Shown here in pieces: positions 17,168 through 26,819 of a stretch of DNA of 64,000 bases. The DNA lies in assembly GCF_039523175.1 (NCBI RefSeq), contig NZ_BAAAEU010000001.1, forward strand, positions 310,001 to 374,000, read 5' to 3'. The notes beneath the pieces were generated by a model. The model was not told where the DNA came from, did not search any database, and saw only the letters and a list, made by a program, of their open reading frames with translations. The translations under genes were made by a program, and so were the position numbers. The stretch is from Dokdonella_A soli. GTDB taxonomy: Bacteria; Pseudomonadota; Gammaproteobacteria; Xanthomonadales; Rhodanobacteraceae. Within the stretch, counting starts at the first letter, position 1; every line of letters begins with the position of its first letter.

Positions 17168-18438
17168 GCGCCAAGGTTTCCCAGCGCAACCACGGAATGG
17201 AATTCGCGCCGCAGCATGCGCCCTGTGGGCAACCCGGTCACCGGCATCGTCGCTTGCGGCGGCCGCGCCTGATCCCCATCCACTGAATAGCGATAGTCAA
17301 AAGCGTGCGCCGACGAGTCCGCCGGCAGATCCTCCACTGTGTTGATCAGCATCGAGATGTCGACCGCATCGATGTCGGACCAGGCACATGGTCTTGTGAC
17401 GGTTCCATCCGACATCCCGCACTGCAGCTGCGCGCCATCGCTCGCGGTTGCGTGATCCACCTCGGCGGCCGTCAGCCAATGCGCGGTGCCCACGCTGTCG
17501 ACCAACGAGTAGCGGAAATCGAGCCGTTCGACGCCTTCGACCACCTCGCTCGTGACCCCGTTCATACGCCGCATCAGCACGGCAGTGCCGCGATCGCGCA
17601 CGCCTGCACGCGCCTTCATGGCGAGGTAGTAGACCGAAGTCTGCAGCTGCGCATCCAGATCGAACACGCGTGTCTGTGCGTCGATGGCCATGCACGCTGC
17701 CGCACCGAAATTTCCTTGAATGGGCTGCAGCGTATCGGCATGCGGCGCGACGGCAAGAATTTCGCCGTTCGAACAATTTGCCAGCAACGCGACATGCGAT
17801 GCGTCGAAGCCCGCGGGTAGCGAGTCACCCGGCAACTTGCGGATCGTGATCGGCCCGACACTCTTGTTGTCCTTGCACAAGGACCCGGGGTCATCGGCGC
17901 GCGCCGCCCAGCCGCTGCCCTGCAGATGCCGCACGGTCAACATGTCCGTCCCCGGAATCCTGTCGCCTTCAGCCAGCCCCGCCGGGGGCAGACCTTGAGC
18001 GGACGCGAGTGCCGGCGTGCAGGCATTGCCGATGCATCGGTTTCCGCTGATGAAGATTCCTCGATCGAGCGGATACGGCGTGGCGGCGGGCCAGCCTTGC
18101 GGCACGTTCGCGGCAGCGGGTGTGCCGACGATGTGGTCGGCCAGTGCGTCCGCGAACACCAGCGGACGAATCCGCGAGCCGCAGGGCAGACGACCCGCAA
18201 GGCGGAGATCGTCGGCGATCAGGCCAAGCGCGATCCTTCCCTTGTCCTGCAGTCTGAACAATGCCGTCTGTCTTGCGTTGACGCGGCTGGTCTCCGAAAA
18301 CAGCACAAGGACGCCCTCGATGAGCAACAAGCCGAGGACCAGCGCGATCATCAATTCGACGATGGAAAAGCCCCGCGGAATGCCGGAATCGCGGTGACGC
18401 CCGAATGCGCTTGAGTGCGATGAGCCGAACGGCCTCAT
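17164..18438 (-). CDS. pilW: Minor pilin PilW-like protein (module II)
   Basis: A 424-residue PilW-type prepilin: leader ending RDSGIPRG before FSIVELMIALVLGLLLIEGV with Glu5, then RLQDKGRIALGLIADDLRLAGR, the family post-helix segment. ATG 18438 is fused to the pilV stop (TGATG), which supports coupling; ATG 18456 is an alternative. Several Cys residues in the globular part could pair in the periplasm. Middle gene of a pilV-pilW-pilX trio. Confidence 0.83.
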   Translation of the reverse strand: MRPFGSSHSSAFGRHRDSGIPRGFSIVELMIALVLGLLLIEGVLVLFSETSRVNARQTALFRLQDKGRIALGLIADDLRLAGRLPCGSRIRPLVFADALADHIVGTPAAANVPQGWPAATPYPLDRGIFISGNRCIGNACTPALASAQGLPPAGLAEGDRIPGTDMLTVRHLQGSGWAARADDPGSLCKDNKSVGPITIRKLPGDSLPAGFDASHVALLANCSNGEILAVAPHADTLQPIQGNFGAAACMAIDAQTRVFDLDAQLQTSVYYLAMKARAGVRDRGTAVLMRRMNGVTSEVVEGVERLDFRYSLVDSVGTAHWLTAAEVDHATASDGAQLQCGMSDGTVTRPCAWSDIDAVDISMLINTVEDLPADSSAHAFDYRYSVDGDQARPPQATMPVTGLPTGRMLRREFHSVVALGNLGA

Positions 18439-19007
18439 CAGGGCTGAAAGACCCATGCCAGCGACTGGGCACCGCTAACGGCCACCGCATTCGGCGCGCG
18501 TTCGGACCAGCGGATTTCGAGCCGGCACGTGCCGTCGTAGATCGACGCCGAACCCGAGGCGCGTGGATCGCCGCCCGAGCATTTCAGTGCAGCGGTCGCA
18601 TTCGGCAGCATTGTGTGCAAGGCGGTGTCGAAGCGGGCGCGGTCGTAGTCCGCGCGCTCGCCGGGAGAGCATCCGCGCATCATGCAGCCCGGGTCCGGGG
18701 CGCCGCTGCCCGCGTACGTTCCGTCATACCGGCCGTCGGCAACGGCAGACGTGTTGATACGCATCGATTCGATCAGCGTTTGTGCGATGAAATCAGCCTG
18801 CGTCGCGAGATACGCGTCGCGATCGATCTTCGTCGAAACGATCATCAAGCCGGCCATGCCGAGCAGGCCGATGCTCGTGACCGCGACGGTCACGAGCACT
18901 TCGATCAGGGTGGCGCCTGATTGGCGGCCGCGGAGCGATCCATACGACGCCTCGCACCTGCTTGATGCCGCAATTGAATGCGACGATGGCATGTCCATGC
19001 CTTTCAT
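18438..19007 (-). CDS. pilV: Minor pilin PilV-like protein (module II)
   Basis: A 189-residue PilV-type prepilin with a long leader (about 30 residues) ending LRGRQSG before ATLIEVLVTVAVTSIGLLGM, Glu5 present; DAYLATQADFIAQTLIESMR follows as in other PilV. It carries an insertion around residues 95-130 (GAPDPGCMMRGCSPGERAD), with cysteines not found in the other two PilV here. First gene of module II; it starts 115 bases after module I pilY1. Confidence 0.82.
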   Translation of the reverse strand: MKGMDMPSSHSIAASSRCEASYGSLRGRQSGATLIEVLVTVAVTSIGLLGMAGLMIVSTKIDRDAYLATQADFIAQTLIESMRINTSAVADGRYDGTYAGSGAPDPGCMMRGCSPGERADYDRARFDTALHTMLPNATAALKCSGGDPRASGSASIYDGTCRLEIRWSERAPNAVAVSGAQSLAWVFQP

Positions 19008-19122
19008 ATCGACGAATCCGGCTCTTCCCGCGGAGCCATTGATCAGAAAATTGCTGCTTCCAGCGGTTCAATCACTCGCAGAGACGGCAATCGGCGGCAG
19101 ACTGATTGCGGGCATCACTGCA

Positions 19123-22100
19123 TCAATTGAGTATTTCGCGCCAATTGACTCGCGACCGGAAAGTGGTCGGGTTAATGCCTCCGATTTTTTGGACGTTTGC
19201 CCCACCATTCAGCGATCCATAAAGCAGTCCCACTGAGCCGTCCGGCAGCCGCTGGAGCGCCACCTTTGTCGGCGCGCCACCCGGGGGTGAAATGGATGCG
19301 ACCGCAACGCCGTGACTGTCGAGCAGCGCGGTTACTCCCGTCCCGTAGTTGACCGCATAGATTGCGCCTTGGTACGAACATGGGTCGGCACCTGGCACCA
19401 ACGTCGCCCAAGCGATGATCGGCACCCCTGCCTGCGAATCCGGGTCGACAATCACGCGCTCCGCTGCGCTTCCCGTTGGGCTCCCAAGCAGGTCGAAGTA
19501 CCACCCCCCGGCACTGTCAGCAATCGTCAAGCCGGTCAGGATACTGGTGATCGCGCTCACTCCGGCGGCGGAACGCGAAAGTGGCAGCCCGGTGGTTCTC
19601 GGCGCGACCCCCGTACCATCGCGCAGGGCATACATGGTTTGTGTCTGTGTAGTCGTCAAATCACCCACATCGAGGAATCGCCCGGTGCCGACGAACACCC
19701 AGCGCCGGGTACTGAGCCCCGTTGAATTGAGATCGACCTCCACGCGCGGCGCGGTGGTGATCGGTTGTGCAGTCCCGTCCGAGGCCGTGAGCGTCGCCAA
19801 AAGGGCGGGCGCCGGATACGCTCCAGGACCCGTACCGGACAAGTCGAAACGCCAGACATTGCCTTTCAGATCGCCCGCGTAAACCTGCTCGATCGTGTTG
19901 TCGGTGAAATCCTGGGTATAGGCAGCCATGCGTCCCAGTCCTGATGGATCGGTTGGCGAACCCACGGTCGTTGAAAGGGTTTCCAGCAGCGCGCCTGTCT
20001 TTGCATTCAGCACGAACAGGCTTCCGATACCGGATGCGTTGTTATATCCCGTGGTCACCAGGACGACCCAGCCGTATTTGCGCGTCTTGGCGATGTTCGG
20101 TTTGCCATAGAGATACCCCATGTCGGCAGGCGCGAATTCCCACAGGACCTTCTGGGCGATAGCGGTTTCCTGGGTCGTGCTGGTTCCCGCGCTGAGCGCC
20201 GCCGGCACCGTCGTCACATCCAGTGCATAGATGCCCTTGCCGCCCTTGCCGACAGCACCGACAAGAACGGTGTGCCAATCCGGCGCCCCCGATCCGGTCG
20301 GCGTAAGTCCGGTGCGGTCGAAATCCGCGTCTGCGATCTGGGGCGTCTGATCCACATAAAAATGATGGGCGTACGCATTGGTCGTCACACCAGCGAGATT
20401 GCCGAGCGCCGCCAATCCATCGATGCCCGGCGTACTGTTCGGGCCGTTAAACAGGAAGCTCGGAACGTAGGCGAACAATTCGTTGCCACCGTCCGTCAAG
20501 GCAGGTGCCGAGGCCGGCGACGTTATCCCCGAGAAGTCTGCGGAAAACGCATGCAACATGCCGTCATTGCTGCCGACATAGACAACCGGCGCGCGGCTGG
20601 CCCGCGCGGTGGTGAAGGCGGAATAACCCGGATTGTTCGCGTCGTTGTAATTCAGCGCCAAGGCCCCCTGCACCAGCACGGCCTCCGAATCGACGATATC
20701 GCCGAGAACAGAACGGCGTGTCCGGAACTTCGTGCCTTCATTGCTCCGATCTCCGCGCAGGAAATCGAGCAATGGATGGGCTGTGCCCGTGTCACCGGAC
20801 AGCGCAGTCTGCTCAGCAGATGTCAGGTTGCTCCAACGGAACGGAATGCCGCCAGCACTGCCCATCGTGATGATGCGTCGCGTCGTGTCCCAGCCCGTCG
20901 GTTTCGCCGACGCGTCCGGAAGCTCCGCCAGTAGCTTCAAATTGGCCTTGGCGCTCCATTGCACGAGCACTGCAGGGGTGCCGATCGTTGCAGGGTTGAC
21001 CGTGCCATCGGCTGCAATCGTGGACACCGCACCCAAGACGTCACCCGTCCAGTCGCCCGGCGTGTACTTCGTCGTGTATGCGACAAAGCCAGTGGCTGGA
21101 CTTGGAATCTTGTAGATCGTCGCATCGGCCGGTCCCAGTGAACGGGTCGATGTGGTGCCCGGACCCACTGCGCTGAGAACTTTCTTGGAGGCAACCCGAT
21201 TGAAAATCGTCGCAAGTCCCGAGTGGATCAGGTCCGGGCGGTTGCCGGGGAAATAGTTGTCCGGCCGCAGGTTCTTGGCTGCCACGGTGGTCGTGTTGGT
21301 ATGCCAGTCGAGGAAACTCTCCGGCGTCGGCACCTTGTTGCCGTTGACCGTCACGCACGGAGTCGGCGGGCTCGCCGCAGAGCACTGGGTGTCGTCCACG
21401 TCGAATCCGCCATACTTGGCGGCCAGCCAATACATGTTCGGCCCGCGGTTGGACCTGACATTGGCGGGATCGTAGGTTTCACGGCCGCTGCTGCCGTCAT
21501 ACGAACCTGGCTCCATCACATCCACGGTATAGGTATCTACCGTCTGTTTACCGGTTGTGGAATTGACCTTGGAAACCGGGTTGACGTAACTCGGGTTGTC
21601 GCCGCGAATATCCTGGGTATGGGCGTAGTAGGCCATGCCGGCCATGTTGTAGGTCGCCCCATCTGGAGCGTTGAATTCGTACGTGGTGCTGAGGTCGGCG
21701 ACTGCGGCGTAGCCAATCATGCTGTTCGATGCCGGAGTCGCACCTATCTTTTCGATCAGCGGCAGCGCGCCGAGCGCCTTGAGGTAGGCACCGGTGTCGA
21801 GGCCCGGGTCGGTGCCGTTGGCAGCAAGCGCAGTCAACGCGGTCTGGTTGGTACAGCGACCACCGTTTGACAGTTTGGAGCCCGGAACTGCCGCGTCGCA
21901 CCACGTATGCGAATCGCCGATCGTGACGATCGCATTACCCTGGCACGAATACTGGATCGGGTCCGTCGCGTTCGCTGAGCTGATGGCGGGGAATCCGTCG
22001 AGCTGTATCGAGTTTCCTGAATTGACGGGCGCGCTATAGCTCGCATCCAACGGAAGATTCTTGTAGTAGGAAAGCGTCGCCCAATACAGTTCGGCAATCG

Positions 22101-23205
22101 TGTCGTAGGTTTCGTAGCCGGGTTCGACCAATCCGAACTGGTTCAGGTAGTTGATCGCGCCACTATTGGGGACACCCGAGGCCGATGCCGCGGCTGGATC
22201 CGGGTTCTGAGTGAACACGCCCGTGCCGCCGTCCCACTCTGCATTCGTGTTCGGTATGCGCGGACCGTTCCCGACGTACGCGGTCGGCCCGTTGTCACGC
22301 AACTGTGCGCGCAGTACGCCATTGGGATGACCAAGCCCGAGAGCGTACAGATAGCCGGTTGCACCAACGCGGATCTGGTTCGCATGCTCCTGAATCAAAC
22401 CCTCCGGCTTGTTGTATTTTCCAGCGTTCGGATAGTCCGTTGAAGCATGAGCCGAATTGCAATTGCTTTCGAGCAGGCCCGCAACGCAGACCTGAACACG
22501 TGCGTAGTACAACGTGTCGTTGAACCCATTTACTGGATCATTCACGAAGCCCGAATTATCCGCTACCTCGATGAAAACACCCCTGTCGGTGCCGGAAGTG
22601 AGTTCCGTTCCCCCATTGTGCGAACGGATATATACGGTGGGCGCCAATGAAAATGGGGCAGGAACGAGACCCGCCGGCGAGGTAATCGATTTGGTGGGAA
22701 AGTTGCTTGCGGAGCCCTGCGCCGTCTGCCGTGAACGCTGCAACACCGTGAGTGATGCCGTATCGACCACGCGATAGCCGCCGGAAAGTACCTGACGAAA
22801 TTCATCGAGTGCCGTCATCGATGCCCAGTTCAGCAGATTGCCACTCCACTGAGGGTCTACACACCCGGTACCGATCGGGCCAATGGGGACAAAATAGTTG
22901 TTGAGCGGATTGGCTGGTGTCGCCGTGTCACTCTGATATGTGTAACATTTCGCCGGATCAAAATAACCAAGATAAGTATTTGCGGAAGAAAATCCGGTCG
23001 CGCCCGTGTAAGCCGCCACGGTGCCGGTTGGAAATTCGACCGAAAGCGCCAGCATCAGATTCGCGGGTACCGAAAAGGCGCTGAATACCGGAACATTGGA
23101 AAGCGTGGTCTGCGCATGCAGCGCGGCGCCAGGATTCGCAAGGCCGAACAGCAGTACCAGGCTGCTTGAAACCAGCTGCGTCAGGAAGCGATTGAGTCTG
23201 GTCAT
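19123..23205 (-). CDS. pilY1: PilY1-type pilus tip protein, intact (module I)
   Basis: A 1360-residue PilY1. The signal peptide (LVSSSLVLLFGLANPGAALHAQ) is followed by a divergent N-terminal region (about 30-700) without a recognisable von Willebrand A domain, then the PilY1 beta-propeller: DGMLHAFSADFSG, FAYVPSFLFNG, DWHTVLVGAVGKGGKGIYALDV, VLWEFAPADMGYLYGKP and VYAGDLKGNVWRFDLSG. PilY1 sits at the pilus tip with the minor pilins; it promotes extension and adhesion and can bind calcium. It has no Cys-rich tail and differs strongly from the module III copy, so the two are old paralogues. ATG 23205 is the only start with a signal peptide. Confidence 0.93.
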   Translation of the reverse strand: MTRLNRFLTQLVSSSLVLLFGLANPGAALHAQTTLSNVPVFSAFSVPANLMLALSVEFPTGTVAAYTGATGFSSANTYLGYFDPAKCYTYQSDTATPANPLNNYFVPIGPIGTGCVDPQWSGNLLNWASMTALDEFRQVLSGGYRVVDTASLTVLQRSRQTAQGSASNFPTKSITSPAGLVPAPFSLAPTVYIRSHNGGTELTSGTDRGVFIEVADNSGFVNDPVNGFNDTLYYARVQVCVAGLLESNCNSAHASTDYPNAGKYNKPEGLIQEHANQIRVGATGYLYALGLGHPNGVLRAQLRDNGPTAYVGNGPRIPNTNAEWDGGTGVFTQNPDPAAASASGVPNSGAINYLNQFGLVEPGYETYDTIAELYWATLSYYKNLPLDASYSAPVNSGNSIQLDGFPAISSANATDPIQYSCQGNAIVTIGDSHTWCDAAVPGSKLSNGGRCTNQTALTALAANGTDPGLDTGAYLKALGALPLIEKIGATPASNSMIGYAAVADLSTTYEFNAPDGATYNMAGMAYYAHTQDIRGDNPSYVNPVSKVNSTTGKQTVDTYTVDVMEPGSYDGSSGRETYDPANVRSNRGPNMYWLAAKYGGFDVDDTQCSAASPPTPCVTVNGNKVPTPESFLDWHTNTTTVAAKNLRPDNYFPGNRPDLIHSGLATIFNRVASKKVLSAVGPGTTSTRSLGPADATIYKIPSPATGFVAYTTKYTPGDWTGDVLGAVSTIAADGTVNPATIGTPAVLVQWSAKANLKLLAELPDASAKPTGWDTTRRIITMGSAGGIPFRWSNLTSAEQTALSGDTGTAHPLLDFLRGDRSNEGTKFRTRRSVLGDIVDSEAVLVQGALALNYNDANNPGYSAFTTARASRAPVVYVGSNDGMLHAFSADFSGITSPASAPALTDGGNELFAYVPSFLFNGPNSTPGIDGLAALGNLAGVTTNAYAHHFYVDQTPQIADADFDRTGLTPTGSGAPDWHTVLVGAVGKGGKGIYALDVTTVPAALSAGTSTTQETAIAQKVLWEFAPADMGYLYGKPNIAKTRKYGWVVLVTTGYNNASGIGSLFVLNAKTGALLETLSTTVGSPTDPSGLGRMAAYTQDFTDNTIEQVYAGDLKGNVWRFDLSGTGPGAYPAPALLATLTASDGTAQPITTAPRVEVDLNSTGLSTRRWVFVGTGRFLDVGDLTTTQTQTMYALRDGTGVAPRTTGLPLSRSAAGVSAITSILTGLTIADSAGGWYFDLLGSPTGSAAERVIVDPDSQAGVPIIAWATLVPGADPCSYQGAIYAVNYGTGVTALLDSHGVAVASISPPGGAPTKVALQRLPDGSVGLLYGSLNGGANVQKIGGINPTTFRSRVNWREILN

Positions 23206-23277
23206 GGCTTTCTCGATTTTGTCCCGCTAAACCAACGTTGAATCACAGCGCACCGTATCCATGCCGAACAGAGCAAT

Positions 23278-23874
23278 CTATTGATCCGCAATGATGGTCT
23301 GTACGAACGCCAACGTATTCTTGGGCCCATCGACGCGAACGGTCAGACGATATGCCGCTGCCGGCCTCGGCTGCGCAAACACCCCCATCGTTTCATCGTT
23401 GGTGCCGCCGGTAGCGATGGCTTTGGGCAGGAGGCAGTTTTTCTTGTCAACCACGCCGGGTGCGCGGCAAAGCCTTTCAATAATGTAGCGCACGGTGTTT
23501 CCGGTGCTGCTCGTCGCCGGCATCGTTATCCCGCCGAGAGGCGTATCCACCAGCGCAGCAGGCAGGTCGGTCCTCGTAGTGCCCGTGGTCTGCAGGGATG
23601 CGTAATAGCCAACCGCCGTGCTATCGGAGTTGGCTGCGCTTCCGCTCGGTATATTCGTCTTTGCGGCTGCGTAAGCATTTTCCGCTTCCTGCACAACGCC
23701 CTGCCTGAAACTCATCGTGCCGGCGATCAGATTGCTGGTATCCACCGAGCGCAGCAAGCCGATCACAGCCAGAAGGGTGGACACCAGCACAATGATCGCG
23801 ATGATCATCGCGATCATGCCGCGCTGGCGGCGTGGACCATTGAAAGCCTGCGAATGAATGTGGGATGCGCGCAT
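23278..23874 (-). CDS. pilX: Minor pilin PilX-like protein (module I)
   Basis: About 198 residues. The leader ends GPRRQRG before MIAMIIAIIVLVSTLLAVIG, with no Glu5; TSNLIAGTMSFRQGVVQEAENA matches the PilX post-helix segment. Two Cys (RLCRAPG...KNCLL) probably pair. ATG 23874 is chosen; a GTG at 23889 that overlaps the pilW stop is an alternative and would give coupling. It directly precedes pilY1. Confidence 0.8.
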   Translation of the reverse strand: MRASHIHSQAFNGPRRQRGMIAMIIAIIVLVSTLLAVIGLLRSVDTSNLIAGTMSFRQGVVQEAENAYAAAKTNIPSGSAANSDSTAVGYYASLQTTGTTRTDLPAALVDTPLGGITMPATSSTGNTVRYIIERLCRAPGVVDKKNCLLPKAIATGGTNDETMGVFAQPRPAAAYRLTVRVDGPKNTLAFVQTIIADQ

Positions 23875-23885
23875 GGTTCGCCGGC

Positions 23886-25133
23886 TCACTGGACAAGTCT
23901 GACGGCCGCGTTGTGCAGCGGAATCGTGGTGTCGTAGGTCTTGTAACGGTATTGCGGCTCGGTCTTGACGCTGAACGTCAAACCCGCGGCGGCGAGATCG
24001 GGGAACAACGTGATGGGAGGAGGCCCGGCATAGCCGTTCACAGGATCCGCGCTAATCGTTCGCTCCGGCAGCTGGCTGCGCGCGACCACGGCGACACGAA
24101 TCGCCAGGATTTGCGAGATCGAGACGGCGGATGCCGCCGATCCGTTGCCGAGCGTATCGGCGCCCCATGTAGTGCCCGCCGTCGGGACCACCCACTCGTC
24201 GATCACGCCATCGTTGGCGGTGCCGCCACCGGCACCGTCATCCACACCGTAAAGCGCCTTTACCAGGACAACTCCGTCGGCAATCGCGACGGGCGCGTTC
24301 CCGTTGCGTTGTAGCAGATCAAACGCGACCAGGGTATTGCTTGTGGCATCGACGCCGAACAGGCTGAAGATCGGGTTCACGCCCAAATCGAACAGGTATT
24401 TTTGAGCCGGTGTCGTCATGTATCCGCCGGCAGTGGTGTTGGGCGCGTCGAACGTCACCGTCTTGTTGTTCGGGTCGGTAGGATTGTCGACCACGGATGC
24501 CACGTGACCGAGGTTGCAGGCGACGCTGCCGTCGGCCCCCACCACACCGTCGCTCGCCAGCAGATATTCTTTCGGATACATCCCGAATGCACTGTCCGTC
24601 ATCACGATCGTCGCAGCCGAGGTCGGCGGGTTGACCGGCGCGCCGAACGTCCTCGCAGTGGGGTTGCCGGAAACCACTGCAATCATGTCAGACAGCGCCT
24701 TGCCTCCCGCATCCTTGCCGCCGCCATATACCAGCGCCGGAATTGCACGAACCGTGAGCGGCACTGCCGCGAATGGCGCTGGCAGCGTTGCAGGCGGCAT
24801 CACTGCTGCGCCACTGGTACGCGCATTGATGCGGCACGCAAAAATGGTGTACGTGGCGCTCCTGCCCTGGATGACCCCGGAGCCCGCGGTGCGGAGTTGG
24901 CGCTCCATTTCATACAGCGAATAGCTGCCAGCCTGCTGCGCGTCGCTTCCGCTGGTTGTGGTGCGCTTCTGTCCTTCAAACGTCGCAAACGCAGTCATCA
25001 TCGCCAAGGTGCCGATCAGGCTGATCAGCAAACCGACCATGACCTCGACGAGCGAAAAACCGCGTTGCCTGGACATCGGCGACGCTGCACATCGTGCCAA
25101 CGGGCAGGCACTTAACAGGGTTGTTCGCCGCAT
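23886..25133 (-). CDS. pilW: Minor pilin PilW (module I)
   Basis: About 415 residues. The leader ends SPMSRQRG before FSLVEVMVGLLISLIGTLAM, Glu5 present; SDAQQAGSYSLYEMERQLRTAG is the family post-helix segment, and the C-terminus YRYKTYDTTIPLHNAAVR resembles the end of the module III PilW. Starts at 25133, 25178 and 25076 are all possible; 25133 has a weak GAGGG upstream and leaves 16 bases after pilV. Confidence 0.85.
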   Translation of the reverse strand: MRRTTLLSACPLARCAASPMSRQRGFSLVEVMVGLLISLIGTLAMMTAFATFEGQKRTTTSGSDAQQAGSYSLYEMERQLRTAGSGVIQGRSATYTIFACRINARTSGAAVMPPATLPAPFAAVPLTVRAIPALVYGGGKDAGGKALSDMIAVVSGNPTARTFGAPVNPPTSAATIVMTDSAFGMYPKEYLLASDGVVGADGSVACNLGHVASVVDNPTDPNNKTVTFDAPNTTAGGYMTTPAQKYLFDLGVNPIFSLFGVDATSNTLVAFDLLQRNGNAPVAIADGVVLVKALYGVDDGAGGGTANDGVIDEWVVPTAGTTWGADTLGNGSAASAVSISQILAIRVAVVARSQLPERTISADPVNGYAGPPPITLFPDLAAAGLTFSVKTEPQYRYKTYDTTIPLHNAAVRLVQ

Positions 25134-25149
25134 CACGTTGGCAACACCC

Positions 25150-25563
25150 TCAGTGGATAATTTGAGTGGCTGATACATAGCGATGGGGTGCCGGGTCCGT
25201 GTCGTTGGGTGGCTGCCATGTGACCGTCACGGTCACGGCGTTGTTTGCGCCAAACACGATCGCGCCCGTGCCACCGGGCAACGTGGCAACGAGATTGTTC
25301 CAAATCAGATAGCTGGTTCCCGCCGGCGAGGCATACACGGTGCCGAGCGTCGCGGGATCGGCATTCCACATTTGTCCAATCACCTGGTCGGCCAGCATCG
25401 CGGCATCGGTACGGTACTTCGCGTCCGAGGAAAAATTCACAGCGTTCGCCTGCAGCTTGACCATGCCGAGGATTCCGATCGCGAAGATCACGATTGCGAT
25501 CAGCGCATCCAGCAAAACAATGCCGCGCTGTGCCGGATGGAAATGGACTTTGCCGATTCTCAT
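25150..25563 (-). CDS. pilV: Minor pilin PilV with Asp instead of Glu at position 5 (module I)
   Basis: A 137-residue PilV-type prepilin: MRIGKVHFHPAQRG, then IVLLDALIAIVIFAIGILGM, so mature residue 5 is Asp rather than the near-invariant Glu needed for subunit docking. The post-helix segment NAVNFSSDAKYRTDAAMLADQVIG fits PilV. ATG 25563 has GAGGG seven bases upstream. Located between fimT and pilW in the expected order. Confidence 0.83.
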   Translation of the reverse strand: MRIGKVHFHPAQRGIVLLDALIAIVIFAIGILGMVKLQANAVNFSSDAKYRTDAAMLADQVIGQMWNADPATLGTVYASPAGTSYLIWNNLVATLPGGTGAIVFGANNAVTVTVTWQPPNDTDPAPHRYVSATQIIH

Positions 25564-25573
25564 GTGCATGCCC

Positions 25574-26149
25574 TCACGAACATCCTTGCGGACTGGTGCT
25601 CTGTGACAGCGCCGGGTCGCACATGCGGACACTGCCGCCAGGGGAGATCACGGTGATCAGCCTTCGGCTGCCGCTTTGGCTGGTGGATGCATCGATTCGA
25701 ACCACAGGCGTCGTGCCAGTGGGTCGTCCAAGCGCATTGAACGTGATGCCGGTGCCCGCCGATACGGTTCCGCTGACGTCAGTGGCGTAGGTGAGATTTG
25801 TGCTGGAACCCACCTTGACCAGATTGGCGCCGCCGGCGCTGTTGAATTGCTGCACGGTCTCGAGGGGCGAAGCGCACGTCGTGGGCGTGGCAACGGCTGG
25901 AATGCAGACGGTCCAATCCGCGCCACCGCTTGCCGAGGTCAGTTCGAATCTTGCGCTGGTTCCGCGCTGCACCGCCTGATCGCGGGCGAGCCGAAGCGCG
26001 TTCTGGATCGACTCAGCCGCATTGCGTATCCGCGTGTTGGTTATCCACGTGGAATAGCCTGGAGCACCCAACACGATGAGCAGGCCGATGATCGTGATCG
26101 CGACCATCAGTTCGATCAGGGTCATGCCCGATGGACGACGCGTGAACAT
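25574..26149 (-). CDS. fimT: FimT/GspH-family minor pilin (module I)
   Basis: A 191-residue FimT/GspH pilin: leader MFTRRPSG, then MTLIELMVAITIIGLLIVLG with Glu5, then NALRLARDQAVQRGTSARFEL, the GspH motif. The globular part contains WTVCIP...TTCASP and a C-terminal Cys. ATG 26149 overlaps the pilE stop (TGATG). FimT-type pilins nucleate the pilus and, in Legionella and xanthomonads, can bind DNA for competence. Confidence 0.87.
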   Translation of the reverse strand: MFTRRPSGMTLIELMVAITIIGLLIVLGAPGYSTWITNTRIRNAAESIQNALRLARDQAVQRGTSARFELTSASGGADWTVCIPAVATPTTCASPLETVQQFNSAGGANLVKVGSSTNLTYATDVSGTVSAGTGITFNALGRPTGTTPVVRIDASTSQSGSRRLITVISPGGSVRMCDPALSQSTSPQGCS

Positions 26150-26625
26150 CAGGAGCAACTCCCGCCCTTGCGCACAATCCAGCAGCTCGCATTAGCGGTC
26201 CAGCCCGCAGGGACATTGGTTGTTGCGCGAGCATTCGCGCTGTTGATCGTGAACGTGAACCCGGCTACCGGCGTGGATGCCTTGCCCGTCGCTGTAGCGG
26301 TGTAGGTCTCGGGTGCCGGCGGCGCTGCGGCAGTGCGCGTACACGTGAAATCGAAGTAGGCGCCAGCTTCCGTCGCCGCAGGATCCAATCCACAGGCAGC
26401 GCCAGCACCGTAATTCCTGCTGTCCTGGAAGAATTGCTCCATGTGGACCCGGAAGTCCTGCAGGCCGTTCTGGGCCTCGGTCAATTTGCTGCGCGTGATG
26501 TAGTCGCTGTAGGAAGGCAGCGCGATCGCGGCAAGGATCGCGACAATCGCGATCACCACCAACAATTCGATCAGCGTAAAGCCCTCTGCTGCCCGTTCGG
26601 TTCCACCGTGGCACTTGAGCTTCAT
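26149..26625 (-). CDS. pilE: Type IV pilin-like protein PilE (module I)
   Basis: A 158-residue prepilin: leader ending TERAAEG before FTLIELLVVIAIVAILAAIA with Glu5, then SYSDYITRSKLTEAQNGLQ, the classic PilE segment. The C-terminus ASCWIVRKGGSCS gives the disulfide D-loop typical of PilE. ATG 26625 has GGGG about eight bases upstream. It is next to ispH, as pilE/fimT genes are in Pseudomonas aeruginosa, so module I is probably the ancestral cluster. In this family it is a minor pilin rather than the major PilA. Confidence 0.9.
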   Translation of the reverse strand: MKLKCHGGTERAAEGFTLIELLVVIAIVAILAAIALPSYSDYITRSKLTEAQNGLQDFRVHMEQFFQDSRNYGAGAACGLDPAATEAGAYFDFTCTRTAAAPPAPETYTATATGKASTPVAGFTFTINSANARATTNVPAGWTANASCWIVRKGGSCS

Positions 26626-26819
26626 GTGTAGACACCCCATTTCCGCGCGGGTTAAGCGTTCTGCTCACCCGCATTGACGGCAGCGTCATTGATGACGGGA
26701 GGCGCCCAGGCGGTCAATCGGATGCCTGATGAACGGTCGCTTTTGCTGGATCAACGAAAGCGGCTCTGCGGCCGATCCGCTGTGGAGTGGGGTCGACTCG
26801 ATCCGGCGAGCTGTTACGC

